NCBI GenBank assembly: GCA_030611765.1
Contig: JAUWPE010000005.1
Location: forward strand, 1-43,041
Reading direction: 5' to 3'
Length of the DNA stretch: 43,041 nucleotides
Source: Candidatus Cloacimonadota bacterium
GTDB taxonomy: Bacteria; Cloacimonadota; Cloacimonadia; JGIOTU-2
Shown: positions 32,083 through 40,505 of the stretch, in pieces
How the letters are laid out: the number at the start of each line of letters is the position of its first letter
Numbering within the stretch: the stretch's first letter is position 1
Made by a program: the position numbers and the translations under genes
The notes under the pieces: generated by a model
Told to the model about the DNA's origin: nothing
Seen by the model: the letters and a program-made list of their open reading frames with translations, nothing else
Databases searched by the model: none

Positions 32083-33546
32083 TCATTTTTTATCCTTTTT
32101 TTTACAAGGTTCCAAATAGTTCTTCTCCCATATTGGATCAAGAAATTCGGCAAGTTCATCATCGTATTGGATCATTTTGTCGTAATAATCTTGATCATGC
32201 AAACAAATTGCTGCTGAAGGATAACCCGGTTTGGATTCAGTCTTCACGAATAAATCATGCGCTTCTTTGTGATGATCTCGAATAAAGCAAGGTCTTATCT
32301 CGTTTCCCCGAACATCCGGTTGACACATATAGTTATATGATAATTGCCAGTCTCTAACTCCTTTAAATAGGTCAGAAAATAAAGCATCTGTTAATGTTTT
32401 TCCTTGAGAGAAAAGATTATGAATATTATCTTTCCAGAAAGGAACAAAAACGCAAGGATAGATATTCCCATTCCAATCGATATAGAGATAACCTTCGGGG
32501 CGAGCACCGGCAATGCAACCGGAAGAAAAAGTGCCACCATTCCAGAAATCAGCGAAAAATTTTCGTTCTTTTCTAACAATATCTTGTTCCCGAGCCCACA
32601 TTTTTGTTCGTAGTTCCGGTGAAACCTGATGTTCAACTTCCACACCTCTTCCAATCGGCATATATTGGAAAAGCCATTCATAAAGAGCTCCCTGCTCATC
32701 GAAGTAGAATTTGACCATTTCTTTGGAGATAAGAAGTTCTGCATTCTCGGGTGTGGCAGTAACGGCAATGCCGAAAGGAACACCTGCATTGCGCAGATTT
32801 TCAAAGGCAGCAAGAATTCTTTTGTATGTTCCTTTTCCACGTCGTTCATCAGTTTCTTTCTCAAATCCCTCAACCGAGATAGCCATTGTCATATTACCAA
32901 CTTCAGCTAATCGTTTAGCGGTTTTCTCATCAATGAGTGTGCCATTTGTATAAACGAGAAAATATTGCTCCGGGTGACGCCTTGCAATTTCAATAATGTC
33001 AACATCGCCATCATGCCAGATGAATGGCTCACCACCGGAAATAACAGTGAACCAGCTTCCCCACTTTTCATATTTTTCCTTTAAGACTCTTTCAACATCT
33101 TCCGCTGATAAAGAAGGCAATACCTTAGGGACACTTGCAGCGTAGCAATCCTTACATCGCAGGTTGCAATTTCCCCCAGGCGAGATCGTCAGGAAACTGG
33201 GAGGTCTTACGCCGTATTCCTCCTCATATTTTTTTATCTTTTCATTTCTTCCGTTGCTTTTTGTCAGAAATTCTTTTAGAAATAAATTGATTATCCGATC
33301 CCGTACAGCGGGTGAGCTGTTGTCATACGCTTTAAGTGCAGCCCGTACAATATTTGATGTTATATAAAACTTGTCTTCCCGTTGGCGTCGTGGACCGATT
33401 TTGACAGGATCACCTTTATTGATCCACAATTTGAATGCAACCTTTTCAAGCGGTGGAAGAGCTACTTTCCATGCTTTTGTGATCGAACTTAGATTTGCGA
33501 CTTGCTTTGTGATAAATTCGCTGAATTTCATTGTACTCGTTTTCAT
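32083..33546 (-). CDS. Radical SAM enzyme with SPASM-like C-terminal cysteines
   Basis: 487 residues, AAAGGAG before the ATG. An ~115-residue N-terminal helical extension precedes the radical SAM barrel: cluster motif C127-x3-C131-x2-C134 in GGNCNLRCKDC, SAM-binding GGEP at 171-174 and AISVEGF near 223. Four more cysteines (C344, C365 in WNGNIYPCVFVPF, C408, C420) can hold an auxiliary cluster as in SPASM-type enzymes. No peptide substrate gene is nearby, so a peptide-modifying role is not supported. The neighbours are fatty-acid and lipid genes, so lipid modification is possible but unproven. Substrate unknown. Confidence 0.85.
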   Translation of the reverse strand: MKTSTMKFSEFITKQVANLSSITKAWKVALPPLEKVAFKLWINKGDPVKIGPRRQREDKFYITSNIVRAALKAYDNSSPAVRDRIINLFLKEFLTKSNGRNEKIKKYEEEYGVRPPSFLTISPGGNCNLRCKDCYAASVPKVLPSLSAEDVERVLKEKYEKWGSWFTVISGGEPFIWHDGDVDIIEIARRHPEQYFLVYTNGTLIDEKTAKRLAEVGNMTMAISVEGFEKETDERRGKGTYKRILAAFENLRNAGVPFGIAVTATPENAELLISKEMVKFYFDEQGALYEWLFQYMPIGRGVEVEHQVSPELRTKMWAREQDIVRKERKFFADFWNGGTFSSGCIAGARPEGYLYIDWNGNIYPCVFVPFWKDNIHNLFSQGKTLTDALFSDLFKGVRDWQLSYNYMCQPDVRGNEIRPCFIRDHHKEAHDLFVKTESKPGYPSAAICLHDQDYYDKMIQYDDELAEFLDPIWEKNYLEPCKKKDKK

Positions 33547-33589
33547 GATTAACTCCTTTCATGAATTTTTATTATTCTTACTTTGTAAA

Positions 33590-34711
33590 TCATATATGTT
33601 TGATAAAACATCTTCTTCTTTTATGCTGTCTTCGATCAAAAAATTTCCATTGAGCTTGAACTTTGGTGTTGTTTTCCAATTCGATATTTGTTTCTGCTTT
33701 TTCGATTTTATTATCGATAGATATTTGAATTAATTCCTTAAATATAAGCGTATTTACTCCCTTTCCCTGCAAATCGGGACGAACTGCAACCAGGTATAGA
33801 TCGACAAGATTATTATGTTTTAATGCCTTCAGGATATGAATTAAACCAAAAGGTAAGAGTCTTCCATTTGCTTTTTGAAATGCTTTAGAAAGCGAAGGCA
33901 TCGTTATTCCGAAAGCACCAACTTTGCCGGATTCATCGAGGATAATAGATATGTATTTATGCGGAATGGTTCCGATATATTGTTTAATATAGTTTTCAAT
34001 TTGTTTTTCCGTTAGAGGGACAACCCCGTAAAGAGGTTCAAAGGCATCGTTAAGAACTTTGAAAATTTCTTTGGCATAAGGTTTCAGGTCTTTTGAGCTT
34101 TTAGTTTTTAAAACTGTTAATTTGTATTTTTTCTTGACGATGTTGGCGATTCTCTCAATTTTTTCAGGAATTTTCTTCGGCACTTTTACTTCAAATTCAA
34201 TCCAATCAACATCCTTTGAGTATCCGTATTTTTCAAGATGTTTGGAGTAATATGGATAATTATAGATCGTAGCAATTGTTCCAAGTTCTTCAAATCCTTC
34301 TATAAGCATTCCTTCCTGATCGAGGTCTGTGAATCCGAGAGGTCCGTGAACTGCTTCCATTCCGTTTTCTTTTGCCCATTTTTCCACTGTTTCGAGCAGT
34401 GCTTTTGCTACATTTTCATCATCGATAAAATCTATCCAGCCGAAACGAGCATATTTATTTTCCCACTTTTCGATGTAGCGATGATTGATAATACCGACAA
34501 TTCTCCCAACAACTTTTTCGTTTTCATAAGCAAGCCATAGCTTAACATCGCAAAAATCATAAGCAGGGTTTTTCTTTTTATTGAGGATATCAAACTCATC
34601 TTTTTTCAAAGGTGGAATCCAGTATTTATTTCCCTTGTAAAGTTTATAAGGAAACGAGATGAATTGTTTAAGTTCTTTTTTGGCTTTTAATTCTTTAATA
34701 ATAATGTTCAT
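33590..34711 (-). CDS. YghO-type GNAT-fold acyltransferase
   Basis: 373 residues from the ATG at 34711 with AGGTGG at good spacing; this start lies two bases after the fabH stop (a GTG at 34720 would overlap fabH). Typical YghO-like sequence: FISFPYKLYKGNKYWIPPL near 20-38, AYENEKVVGRIVGIINH, GPLGFTDLDQEGMLIEGFEE, a second GNAT part with LYLVAVRPDLQGKGVNTLIF, and the terminal FFDRRQHKRRRCFIK motif. GNAT-fold N-acyltransferases of broadly this type include the bacterial ceramide synthase of Caulobacter; whether this protein is close to it needs a tree. Directly following fabH, it may use a fatty acyl donor. Confidence 0.8.
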   Translation of the reverse strand: MNIIIKELKAKKELKQFISFPYKLYKGNKYWIPPLKKDEFDILNKKKNPAYDFCDVKLWLAYENEKVVGRIVGIINHRYIEKWENKYARFGWIDFIDDENVAKALLETVEKWAKENGMEAVHGPLGFTDLDQEGMLIEGFEELGTIATIYNYPYYSKHLEKYGYSKDVDWIEFEVKVPKKIPEKIERIANIVKKKYKLTVLKTKSSKDLKPYAKEIFKVLNDAFEPLYGVVPLTEKQIENYIKQYIGTIPHKYISIILDESGKVGAFGITMPSLSKAFQKANGRLLPFGLIHILKALKHNNLVDLYLVAVRPDLQGKGVNTLIFKELIQISIDNKIEKAETNIELENNTKVQAQWKFFDRRQHKRRRCFIKHI

Positions 34712-34713
34712 TT

Positions 34714-35709
34714 CTACCACCTAATAACTATTGCACCCCAAGTTAAACCGGCACCAAAAGCAGTTAAAACTACAATATCTCCTTTTTTAATTTTTCCTTG
34801 AGTTATAGCTTCGTCTAAAGCAATGGGAATTGAAGCTGCAGAAGTATTTCCATATTTTTCAAGATTTATCATTATTTTTTCTAATGGTAGATGCAATTTT
34901 TTTGCAACAGCTTTTAAAATTCGAATATTTGCCTGATGGGGTATGAGAAGATCGATATCCTTTCTTGTTAAATCAACTTTATCTAAAGCCTTAATTACAG
35001 AATCAACCATCATCTTATTGGCAAATTTATAAACTTTTTTTCCTTCCATTTTTATAAAGTGTTGTCTTTGTTCGATTGTAATATTTGTAGTAGGTAATCG
35101 TGAACCTCCAGCCGGAATTTTAAGTAAATCAGCACCGGTGCCATCTGAACCAAAATCGAATGAAATTATGTTCTTTCCTTTCAGACCTTTCTTTATAATA
35201 ATTGCTCCTGCTCCATCACCAAATAAAACACAAGTATTTCTATCTTTCCAATCTACCGTCCGTGAAAAGATTTCAGTTCCGATTATCATCGCAGTATCAT
35301 AATTACTGTTTTTCATAAGAGATTCTGCAACAAACAGCGAATAAATCGAACCGGAACAAGCAGCGGATAAATCAAAACAAACAGCGTTTTCCAAACCAAG
35401 TTTATGTTGTGTAATGCAAGCAGTTGAAGGAAAGTAGTGATCAGGAAAATGAGTAGCTAAAATTAATAAATCAATATCTTTGGGATTAATATTTGCATTT
35501 TCTAAAGCTTTTGCTCCTGCTTTAGCTGCTAAATCTGATGCTGCTTCTTTATCGTCAGCTATTCGTCTTTCTTCAATACCTGTTCTTGTCCTGATCCACT
35601 CGTCGGTTGTATCTACTATCTTTTCCAGATCAAAGTTAGTCAGGATTTTTTTAGGAACATAAAAGCCGGTTCCGACTATTCCTATATTGTTAGAATTTTT
35701 TTTATTCAT
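34714..35709 (-). CDS. fabH: 3-oxoacyl-ACP synthase III
   Basis: 331 residues, the usual length. Thiolase-fold condensing enzyme that starts fatty-acid chains by joining acyl-CoA with malonyl-ACP. Catalytic triad all present: C118 in DLSAACSG, H258 in IPHQAN, N288 in YGNTSAAS; TTDEWIRTRTGIEERRI near 34-49 is the classic N-terminal motif. It heads the run of lipid genes after TetR, separated from TetR by 65 bases that hold a two-box motif also found upstream of tetR. A specialised starter-unit role rather than general fatty-acid synthesis is possible because no other fab genes are beside it. Confidence 0.9.
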   Translation of the reverse strand: MNKKNSNNIGIVGTGFYVPKKILTNFDLEKIVDTTDEWIRTRTGIEERRIADDKEAASDLAAKAGAKALENANINPKDIDLLILATHFPDHYFPSTACITQHKLGLENAVCFDLSAACSGSIYSLFVAESLMKNSNYDTAMIIGTEIFSRTVDWKDRNTCVLFGDGAGAIIIKKGLKGKNIISFDFGSDGTGADLLKIPAGGSRLPTTNITIEQRQHFIKMEGKKVYKFANKMMVDSVIKALDKVDLTRKDIDLLIPHQANIRILKAVAKKLHLPLEKIMINLEKYGNTSAASIPIALDEAITQGKIKKGDIVVLTAFGAGLTWGAIVIRW

Positions 35710-35725
35710 TTTTCTCTCACCTCAA

Positions 35726-35754
35726 TATTCGACTACAATGGTTTTATATTCGAG
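35726..35754 (-). promoter_or_regulatory. Candidate TetR operator upstream of fabH
   Basis: Minus strand CTCGAATA-N13-GTCGAATA, boxes 21 bases apart (two helical turns), ending 16 bases before the fabH ATG. The same two boxes with the same spacing occur upstream of the TetR gene. This makes it a likely site for that regulator, overlapping the fabH promoter region. Confidence 0.6.
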
Positions 35755-35774
35755 TTTTTTAATAAAAACATATT

Positions 35775-36353
35775 TCATCTTTTTACGATTCCATTGAAAA
35801 GTATTTCCAGGAGTTTATCGGTATTTGATTCAATTTCAGGAAAAGAAATATTTATCGACCAAGGATATTCCAAGCCCTTTAAAGCAGAGGCAATTGCAAA
35901 AGCTGTTAATTCTATATCGCTAATATCAAATATCCCGTTATCTTCTCCTTCCTGCAAAATTTCCCGAATAGTGAACAGTTCTTCTCTACTGTTTTTTTTC
36001 CGTATATTTTCTATGAAAGCGTAATGTTCCAGATACTCGTCTTTAAGTGCACTATTGATATTAACAAGCTCTTTGAGATATTCCATTTTCTTCAAAATGT
36101 AGATCTTCATTTTCTTTTGTGGAGTATCTTCATTGATTATCGCTTCCCTTATTTTTTCTTTAAGGTATTTATTTTCTTTCTCAACAACTTCTTTAAATAT
36201 ATCTTCTTTGCTTTGGAAATAATGATATAAAGAAGCTTTTCCCATTCGGGCTGCTTTGGCGATTTCATCAACGGTTGTTTTTATTAGACCATATTTTGAA
36301 AATATATTTTGAGCAACCTGTGTGATGATTTTCTTTTTTTCATTTCCTTTCAA
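35775..36353 (-). CDS. TetR-family transcription regulator
   Basis: 192 residues from a TTG preceded by AGGCGG at close spacing; no ATG in frame nearby. N-terminal helix-turn-helix TTVDEIAKAARMGKASLYHYFQSKEDIFKEVV at about 25-56, the standard TetR DNA-binding region; the C-terminal ~135 residues are a helical ligand domain resembling fatty-acid-responsive regulators of this family. It is transcribed in the same direction as fabH. Paired boxes upstream of both genes suggest it controls itself and the lipid/envelope genes downstream, probably with an acyl ligand; the ligand is inferred. Confidence 0.87.
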   Translation of the reverse strand: MKGNEKKKIITQVAQNIFSKYGLIKTTVDEIAKAARMGKASLYHYFQSKEDIFKEVVEKENKYLKEKIREAIINEDTPQKKMKIYILKKMEYLKELVNINSALKDEYLEHYAFIENIRKKNSREELFTIREILQEGEDNGIFDISDIELTAFAIASALKGLEYPWSINISFPEIESNTDKLLEILFNGIVKR

Positions 36354-36368
36354 GCAAACCGCCTATTT

Positions 36369-36397
36369 CTCGAATAATTTAGTTTTATGGTCGAATA
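36369..36397 (+). promoter_or_regulatory. Candidate TetR operator upstream of the tetR gene
   Basis: Plus strand CTCGAATA (36369-36376), 13 bases, GTCGAATA (36390-36397): the same boxes and spacing as before fabH, here 16 bases upstream of the TTG start. The rest of the 237-base gap to the next gene is AT-rich with nothing further evident. Confidence 0.6.
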
Positions 36398-36590
36398 ATT
36401 TTGTATGTGTAATTTGTGTCAATATTATTTTTTATTTTCTTGCATCCCTCCAAAAATTTTGATAAACATAGCAATTCCAGAGAGCGGAATACAGAGAAAG
36501 GCAAATGGAGTTGGAACGATTTTTTAATTTTCAATTTACTTGACTGCTTTAAAGATACAGAGTGATTAATACAAAAACTGGGAGTCATAT

Positions 36591-37313
36591 ATGAAAAATT
36601 ATGTAAAAGTTTTATTTGCACTATTATTTGTGGGATCAGCATTTATGCTTACAAATTGCGATTCACCTCTTTCTGATGAACCGCTCAACGATCCGTCATT
36701 GATCTCACCCACTCTTACGATTGAGCGCACCTATGACAATTCGAAAACCCTTAACGGTGAGGCAATTGCTCATCTTTGGGATAAAAATCTTAATCTCGTG
36801 AGAATTAAAGATGGCGGCGTATATGTGAATGGAACATCCCTTGAATTGTATTATTATATCACAGGTGGACCTTATTATGAAACAACTGGAGACTATCCCA
36901 TTTATAGAGATACTCAGTACACGATCACTGTAAAAATGAGCAATGGAGATGAGTATAATTCTACAGTGAGAACGCAATTACAGGATCTTCATACATTTAA
37001 CATACCTGCAACCTTTAATAATACAGATGATGTGCAGGTAAGCTGGGAGGAAATTATCACGGAACATTCTATGTGGATCAATCTCACTTATGAAGATGAT
37101 ACAGGTGGCGGTTCAACATATATTGAAATTCCCGAGGATAGCGTTGGAACGGGCAGTTATACTATCCCTCACGAAAATTTTGCTGATCTTGTAGGCAAGA
37201 CAGTTCAAGCAAAAATCGTGTCTGAAAAATTTGGCACTGCGAATGAGCATTTTAAAACAACCGCATCAATATCTTCGCAATTTGCTGTTATACAAGAGTG
37301 TCATATTAATTAG
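36591..37313 (+). CDS. Putative exported lipoprotein, unknown function
   Basis: 240 residues, GGGAG before the ATG. Signal sequence ends MLTNCDSPL: cysteine 22 is placed as in lipoproteins, but asparagine at -1 is atypical for a lipobox. The mature part is beta-rich and acidic (TPxLTIERTYD, GGVYVNGTSLELYYYITGG, YTITVKMSNGDEYNSTVRT, TDDVQVSWEEI), suggesting immunoglobulin-like or fibronectin-like sandwich folding. No family recognised. Divergent from the TetR gene and five codons or so before a PAP2 gene, with which it may be co-transcribed. Confidence 0.65.
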   Translation: MKNYVKVLFALLFVGSAFMLTNCDSPLSDEPLNDPSLISPTLTIERTYDNSKTLNGEAIAHLWDKNLNLVRIKDGGVYVNGTSLELYYYITGGPYYETTGDYPIYRDTQYTITVKMSNGDEYNSTVRTQLQDLHTFNIPATFNNTDDVQVSWEEIITEHSMWINLTYEDDTGGGSTYIEIPEDSVGTGSYTIPHENFADLVGKTVQAKIVSEKFGTANEHFKTTASISSQFAVIQECHIN

Positions 37314-37330
37314 TAACGTTGCTCTCATTC

Positions 37331-37936
37331 ATGTTTCATTTTCTCATTCAGGTTGATCAATCTATTTTCCTGTTTTTCAATAATACTTTGTCAAACTCGG
37401 TTTTTGATAAGATATTTCCAATCATTACCGAGCCGAGGAACTGGCTGATCGTTGCCATGATAGCAATGGTCTTTTTCATTATTAAGGAGAAAAAGAAAGC
37501 ACTCGGTGTCATTGCCCTCGTATTAATTGCTGCCGTTCTTTCCGACCTGATCGCATACCGCATCATAAAACCTCTTTTCGGACGGCTCAGACCTTGCCAT
37601 CCGGAATATTTTATCCAAGGCGGAAGATTTCTGGTTGGCATGAAAACATCCTTTTCCTTTCCTTCCAACCATGCGATGAACATGTTTACTGCCGCAACAG
37701 TTCTTTCTTATTTTTATCAAAAATACTCCGGCTACTTTTTTGGATTTGCTGCATTGATAGGGTTTTCACGCATTTATGTTGGCGTTCATTATCCTCTTGA
37801 CATTATCGGAGGAGCGGTATTTGGTATAATTCTTGGGAGCGGAGTGTATTGGGGTTATGTCGGTATAAAAGTGTGTATAAAAAGGAAAGTTATTCCAAAA
37901 GAAAATAACGAAGATCGTGCAGAAGCAGATAGCTGA
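37331..37936 (+). CDS. PAP2-family membrane phosphatase
   Basis: 201 residues from the ATG at 37331; a TTG at 37319 is in frame, and neither has a clear ribosome site. About five to six membrane helices. All three phosphatase motifs are present: KPLFGRLRPC (K-x6-RP), FSFPSNHAMN (PSxH-like) and SRIYVGVHYPLDIIGG (SRx5HxxxD). Such enzymes remove phosphate from phosphatidic acid, phosphatidylglycerol phosphate or undecaprenyl diphosphate at the outer face of the inner membrane; which one cannot be told. Confidence 0.87.
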   Translation: MFHFLIQVDQSIFLFFNNTLSNSVFDKIFPIITEPRNWLIVAMIAMVFFIIKEKKKALGVIALVLIAAVLSDLIAYRIIKPLFGRLRPCHPEYFIQGGRFLVGMKTSFSFPSNHAMNMFTAATVLSYFYQKYSGYFFGFAALIGFSRIYVGVHYPLDIIGGAVFGIILGSGVYWGYVGIKVCIKRKVIPKENNEDRAEADS

Positions 37937-37961
37937 TTTTTAGTTTGATATTTTACAATTA

Positions 37962-37980
37962 TGAGTTTACTCTAAAAAAG
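37962..37980 (+). repeat. Solo end of the MITE-like element
   Basis: TGAGTTTACTCTAAAAAAG matches 17-18 of 19 bases of the terminal repeat of the element at 15318-15515. No partner end is seen within the following 100 bases. It is followed at 37985-38015 by ACCACGAAAGTCACGAAAAT-type sequence, a dispersed repeat common in many bacterial genomes. Confidence 0.6.
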
Positions 37981-38024
37981 CAATCAACCACGAAAGTCAC
38001 GAAAATACACGAAAAAATAAATTT

Positions 38025-38061
38025 AAACCTTGCGAATGGTTGTTAAACATTCGCAATGTTT
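38025..38061. repeat. 37-base imperfect palindrome related to 25634-25670
   Basis: Arms AAACCTTGCGAATGGTT and AACATTCGCAATGTTT. The first 16 bases equal the minus strand of the unit downstream of the LolA-like gene. It abuts the end of the minus-strand gene that follows and could end its transcript. Confidence 0.6.
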
Positions 38062-38072
38062 GGGAACTTAGA

Positions 38073-39353
38073 TCACGTTTTCAGCTTTTTCTTCTTTGCA
38101 GCAGGGAAGAGTATATTGTTGAGGATAAGTCTATATCCAGGTGAGTTTTTATGCAGCTCGAGAAGAGTAGGAGGGTCACCAATCCGGTGCTGATAATCTT
38201 CCGGATCATGCCCGCCGTAAAAAGTGAATGTTCCTCTTCCGAAATTTCCGTGTAGATATTTTACCTCATCTGCACCTTCGACTTCTCCAAGCACAATAAC
38301 GCTATTTTTCACAAATTCTTTGTGAAATGATGTGGTTTGCCCGAGAAAACCGTTCACCACATTTACATGGCACTGTGTGAGCATGGTAGGAACAGGATCA
38401 TACTTTGCGGAAAATTGGAATAGCGTAAAATAGTCCGCCTCAGCACCTCTTATTTGTGCATAATTACTCGCATCTATGCTTGAGAATTCATACTCATAAG
38501 GATTTTTTACTAGAGAAAAATTTTCAAATGCAAAAGTTTTCTCGAAATCGAGCTTTTGCTCAGCTTGGAAGTCCATAGGATCACCGTCAAAAGGCACATC
38601 ACAAATATCAATTCCCTGAGCTGCCTGAGCAATATCATATGTGTCTGTTGCGGCACACATTGCAAAGAGAAATCCCCCATTGCGAACATATTCACGGATC
38701 ATCTGCACAACTGCATGCTTGAGCTGCCAGACCTTGTCGAAACCAAGCTTATGAGCAAGCTCTTCATCGATCTGCTTTATCTCCTTATACCAATCTGTGT
38801 TACGGAATCCAGCATAGAATTTTCCGAACTGTCCGGTGAAATCTTCATGATGGAGATGAAGCCAATCATAATCTTCCAGCTTTCCTTGCAGAACCTCAGT
38901 ATCATATACCGTATCATAGGGAATTTCAGCATAGGTCAATGCAAGTGTGACTGCATCGTCCCATGGCTCCCCAGCAAAACCGTGAAGCTGTCCTGCTTTA
39001 CTGTCAGGCAGTGTATATACTACGATCTTTGGAGCTTTTTCAAGGTGAACGATGTCCATGTTGGATTTTTCAATTGTCTGCTCAATGGCGAGATAATCCA
39101 TTGGAGAAATGTGCTCATAAGAAACACCTCTCAGTCGGCACAGGGCTTCAAGTTCATCAGTTTCGGGTATTAAAAATGAGCCACCCCTGTAATTAAGAAG
39201 CCATTTGCCGTCGTAACCGTTTTCCAGTGTTTTATAAACGATGCCGTATGCTTTGAGGTGGTCGGTTTGCGAAAAATCCATCGGAATGAGAAGATCAGAA
39301 TAAATAAATATTGGAATGAAGATAAAAATAATTAAAATCACTATTTTTTTCAT
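38073..39353 (-). CDS. Exported protein with glutamine-amidotransferase-like fold ('asparagine synthetase B' misnomer)
   Basis: 426 residues with a signal peptide (1-18). It begins LLIPMDFSQTDHLKAYGIVYKTLENGYDGKWLLNYRGGSFL, the pattern of a family found in FCB bacteria and often labelled asparagine synthetase B. None of the asparagine synthetase domains is present: no N-terminal catalytic cysteine and no SGGLDS ATP loop. Instead, DWLHLHHEDFTGQFGKFY and NGGFLFAMCAATDTYDIA suggest a class-I amidotransferase-like fold with a cysteine at the elbow, and GTFTFYGGHDPEDYQHRIGDPP near the end. It starts immediately after the hemW stop (TAAATG). Function unknown; an envelope role is likely from the signal peptide. 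Confidence 0.75.
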   Translation of the reverse strand: MKKIVILIIFIFIPIFIYSDLLIPMDFSQTDHLKAYGIVYKTLENGYDGKWLLNYRGGSFLIPETDELEALCRLRGVSYEHISPMDYLAIEQTIEKSNMDIVHLEKAPKIVVYTLPDSKAGQLHGFAGEPWDDAVTLALTYAEIPYDTVYDTEVLQGKLEDYDWLHLHHEDFTGQFGKFYAGFRNTDWYKEIKQIDEELAHKLGFDKVWQLKHAVVQMIREYVRNGGFLFAMCAATDTYDIAQAAQGIDICDVPFDGDPMDFQAEQKLDFEKTFAFENFSLVKNPYEYEFSSIDASNYAQIRGAEADYFTLFQFSAKYDPVPTMLTQCHVNVVNGFLGQTTSFHKEFVKNSVIVLGEVEGADEVKYLHGNFGRGTFTFYGGHDPEDYQHRIGDPPTLLELHKNSPGYRLILNNILFPAAKKKKLKT

Positions 39354-40475
39354 TTATACAAACTCACTTAAAATTTCATCGGACACAAAGAGTGCTTTTT
39401 TTGTAAGTTTCAAATGATCATTTTCAACTGTCAAATATCCGAGCTTTGAAAACCTGTTTATTATTTCAGAATACACAGCATTTACATCAAAACCAAAGTT
39501 GTTTTTCAGATTGGATAGAGAGACACCTTCGGTAAGACGAAGTCCGAGAAAGATGAGGTCGGATATGTATTCTCTTTCTGAAATAACCTTCTTGCTTTTG
39601 CATACCGATTGATCATTTTGCATGTAGCTGATGTAGCGTTGAACATCTGCAATATTTTCTCTGCGCGTCAAGTCATAAAATGAATGGGCAGAAGCACCGC
39701 ATCCAATATACTCTTTTCCCTTCCAATATGAAATATTATGTTGAGATTCGTAACCCACCTGAGAAAAATTCGATATTTCATATTGAAAATAACCGTTGCT
39801 TTCCAGAAATGAAATCATTTCATAATACATTTTGCTTTGTATTTTTTCGGAGGGGAAGGTGTATTCTTCCTGAGCTTCAAAAAGTGGAGTTCCTTTTTCA
39901 AGGGAAAGGCAATATGAAGAGATATGCTTTGGATTAAGTGAAAACGCTTTTTCAAGACTGGTTTTCCATGTCTCGGTGGTTTGACCGGCAATTCCATACA
40001 TCAAATCGAGGGATATATTTTCAGTGCAATGGTTTCTTACTGCCTCGACTGCGGGATCGACCTCCTTTTCGGAATGCAACCTGCCGAGTATATTTAGTTC
40101 CTTATCATCAAAGGATTGCACTCCGATGCTCACACGATTAATACCGGCAATTGCCCAATTTCGAGCTCCATCTTTTGTAATAGTTGCCGGATTTGCTTCG
40201 ACGGTTACTTCAATATTTGGTGGAGTAGAGAAGGTATCATTGATTGCAGAAAAAAGTGAGAGGAGATGCGGAAAGGACAGAAGCGAAGCTGTTCCTCCGC
40301 CAAGGTAGATAGAGGTTAAAATATTTTTTCTATTTTTGTGTTGTGAGATCTCTTTTATGAGTGAATGTATATAGTTTTCAGCCAGTCTGGCATCATACGG
40401 GATTGAGTAAAAATTACAATAGCTGCACTTTTGGATGCAGAATGGAATATGTATATAGAGAGAAATCTCTTTCAC
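39354..40475 (-). CDS. hemW: Radical SAM heme chaperone HemW
   Basis: 373 residues from a GTG start. Cluster motif C13-x3-C17-x2-C20 followed by N21-F22 (CSYCNFYS), where the cysteine at position 20 plus NF distinguishes HemW from the heme-synthetic HemN. Other family phrases: YLGGGTASLL, EVTVEANPATI, GINRVSIGVQSFDDKELNILGRLH, DLMYGIAGQT, and the C-terminal HemN-C domain (SEREYISDLIFLGLRLTEGVS). It binds and hands on heme to membrane cytochrome proteins. It lies between lepB and the amidotransferase-fold gene, all apparently one transcript. Confidence 0.88.
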   Translation of the reverse strand: MKEISLYIHIPFCIQKCSYCNFYSIPYDARLAENYIHSLIKEISQHKNRKNILTSIYLGGGTASLLSFPHLLSLFSAINDTFSTPPNIEVTVEANPATITKDGARNWAIAGINRVSIGVQSFDDKELNILGRLHSEKEVDPAVEAVRNHCTENISLDLMYGIAGQTTETWKTSLEKAFSLNPKHISSYCLSLEKGTPLFEAQEEYTFPSEKIQSKMYYEMISFLESNGYFQYEISNFSQVGYESQHNISYWKGKEYIGCGASAHSFYDLTRRENIADVQRYISYMQNDQSVCKSKKVISEREYISDLIFLGLRLTEGVSLSNLKNNFGFDVNAVYSEIINRFSKLGYLTVENDHLKLTKKALFVSDEILSEFV

Positions 40476-40505
40476 TAAAAGGAACGAACTTTCGGTTTAA
40501 TTCAG

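Noticed and set aside
32083-33546. Radical SAM enzyme as a RiPP-maturation or sactipeptide system
   Set aside because: No small precursor peptide gene was found beside it, and the neighbours are lipid and envelope genes.
38556-39173. 205-codon plus-strand open frame
   Set aside because: It is antisense to the amidotransferase-fold gene, which has a signal peptide and conserved family phrases; the translated antisense sequence is unlike a protein.
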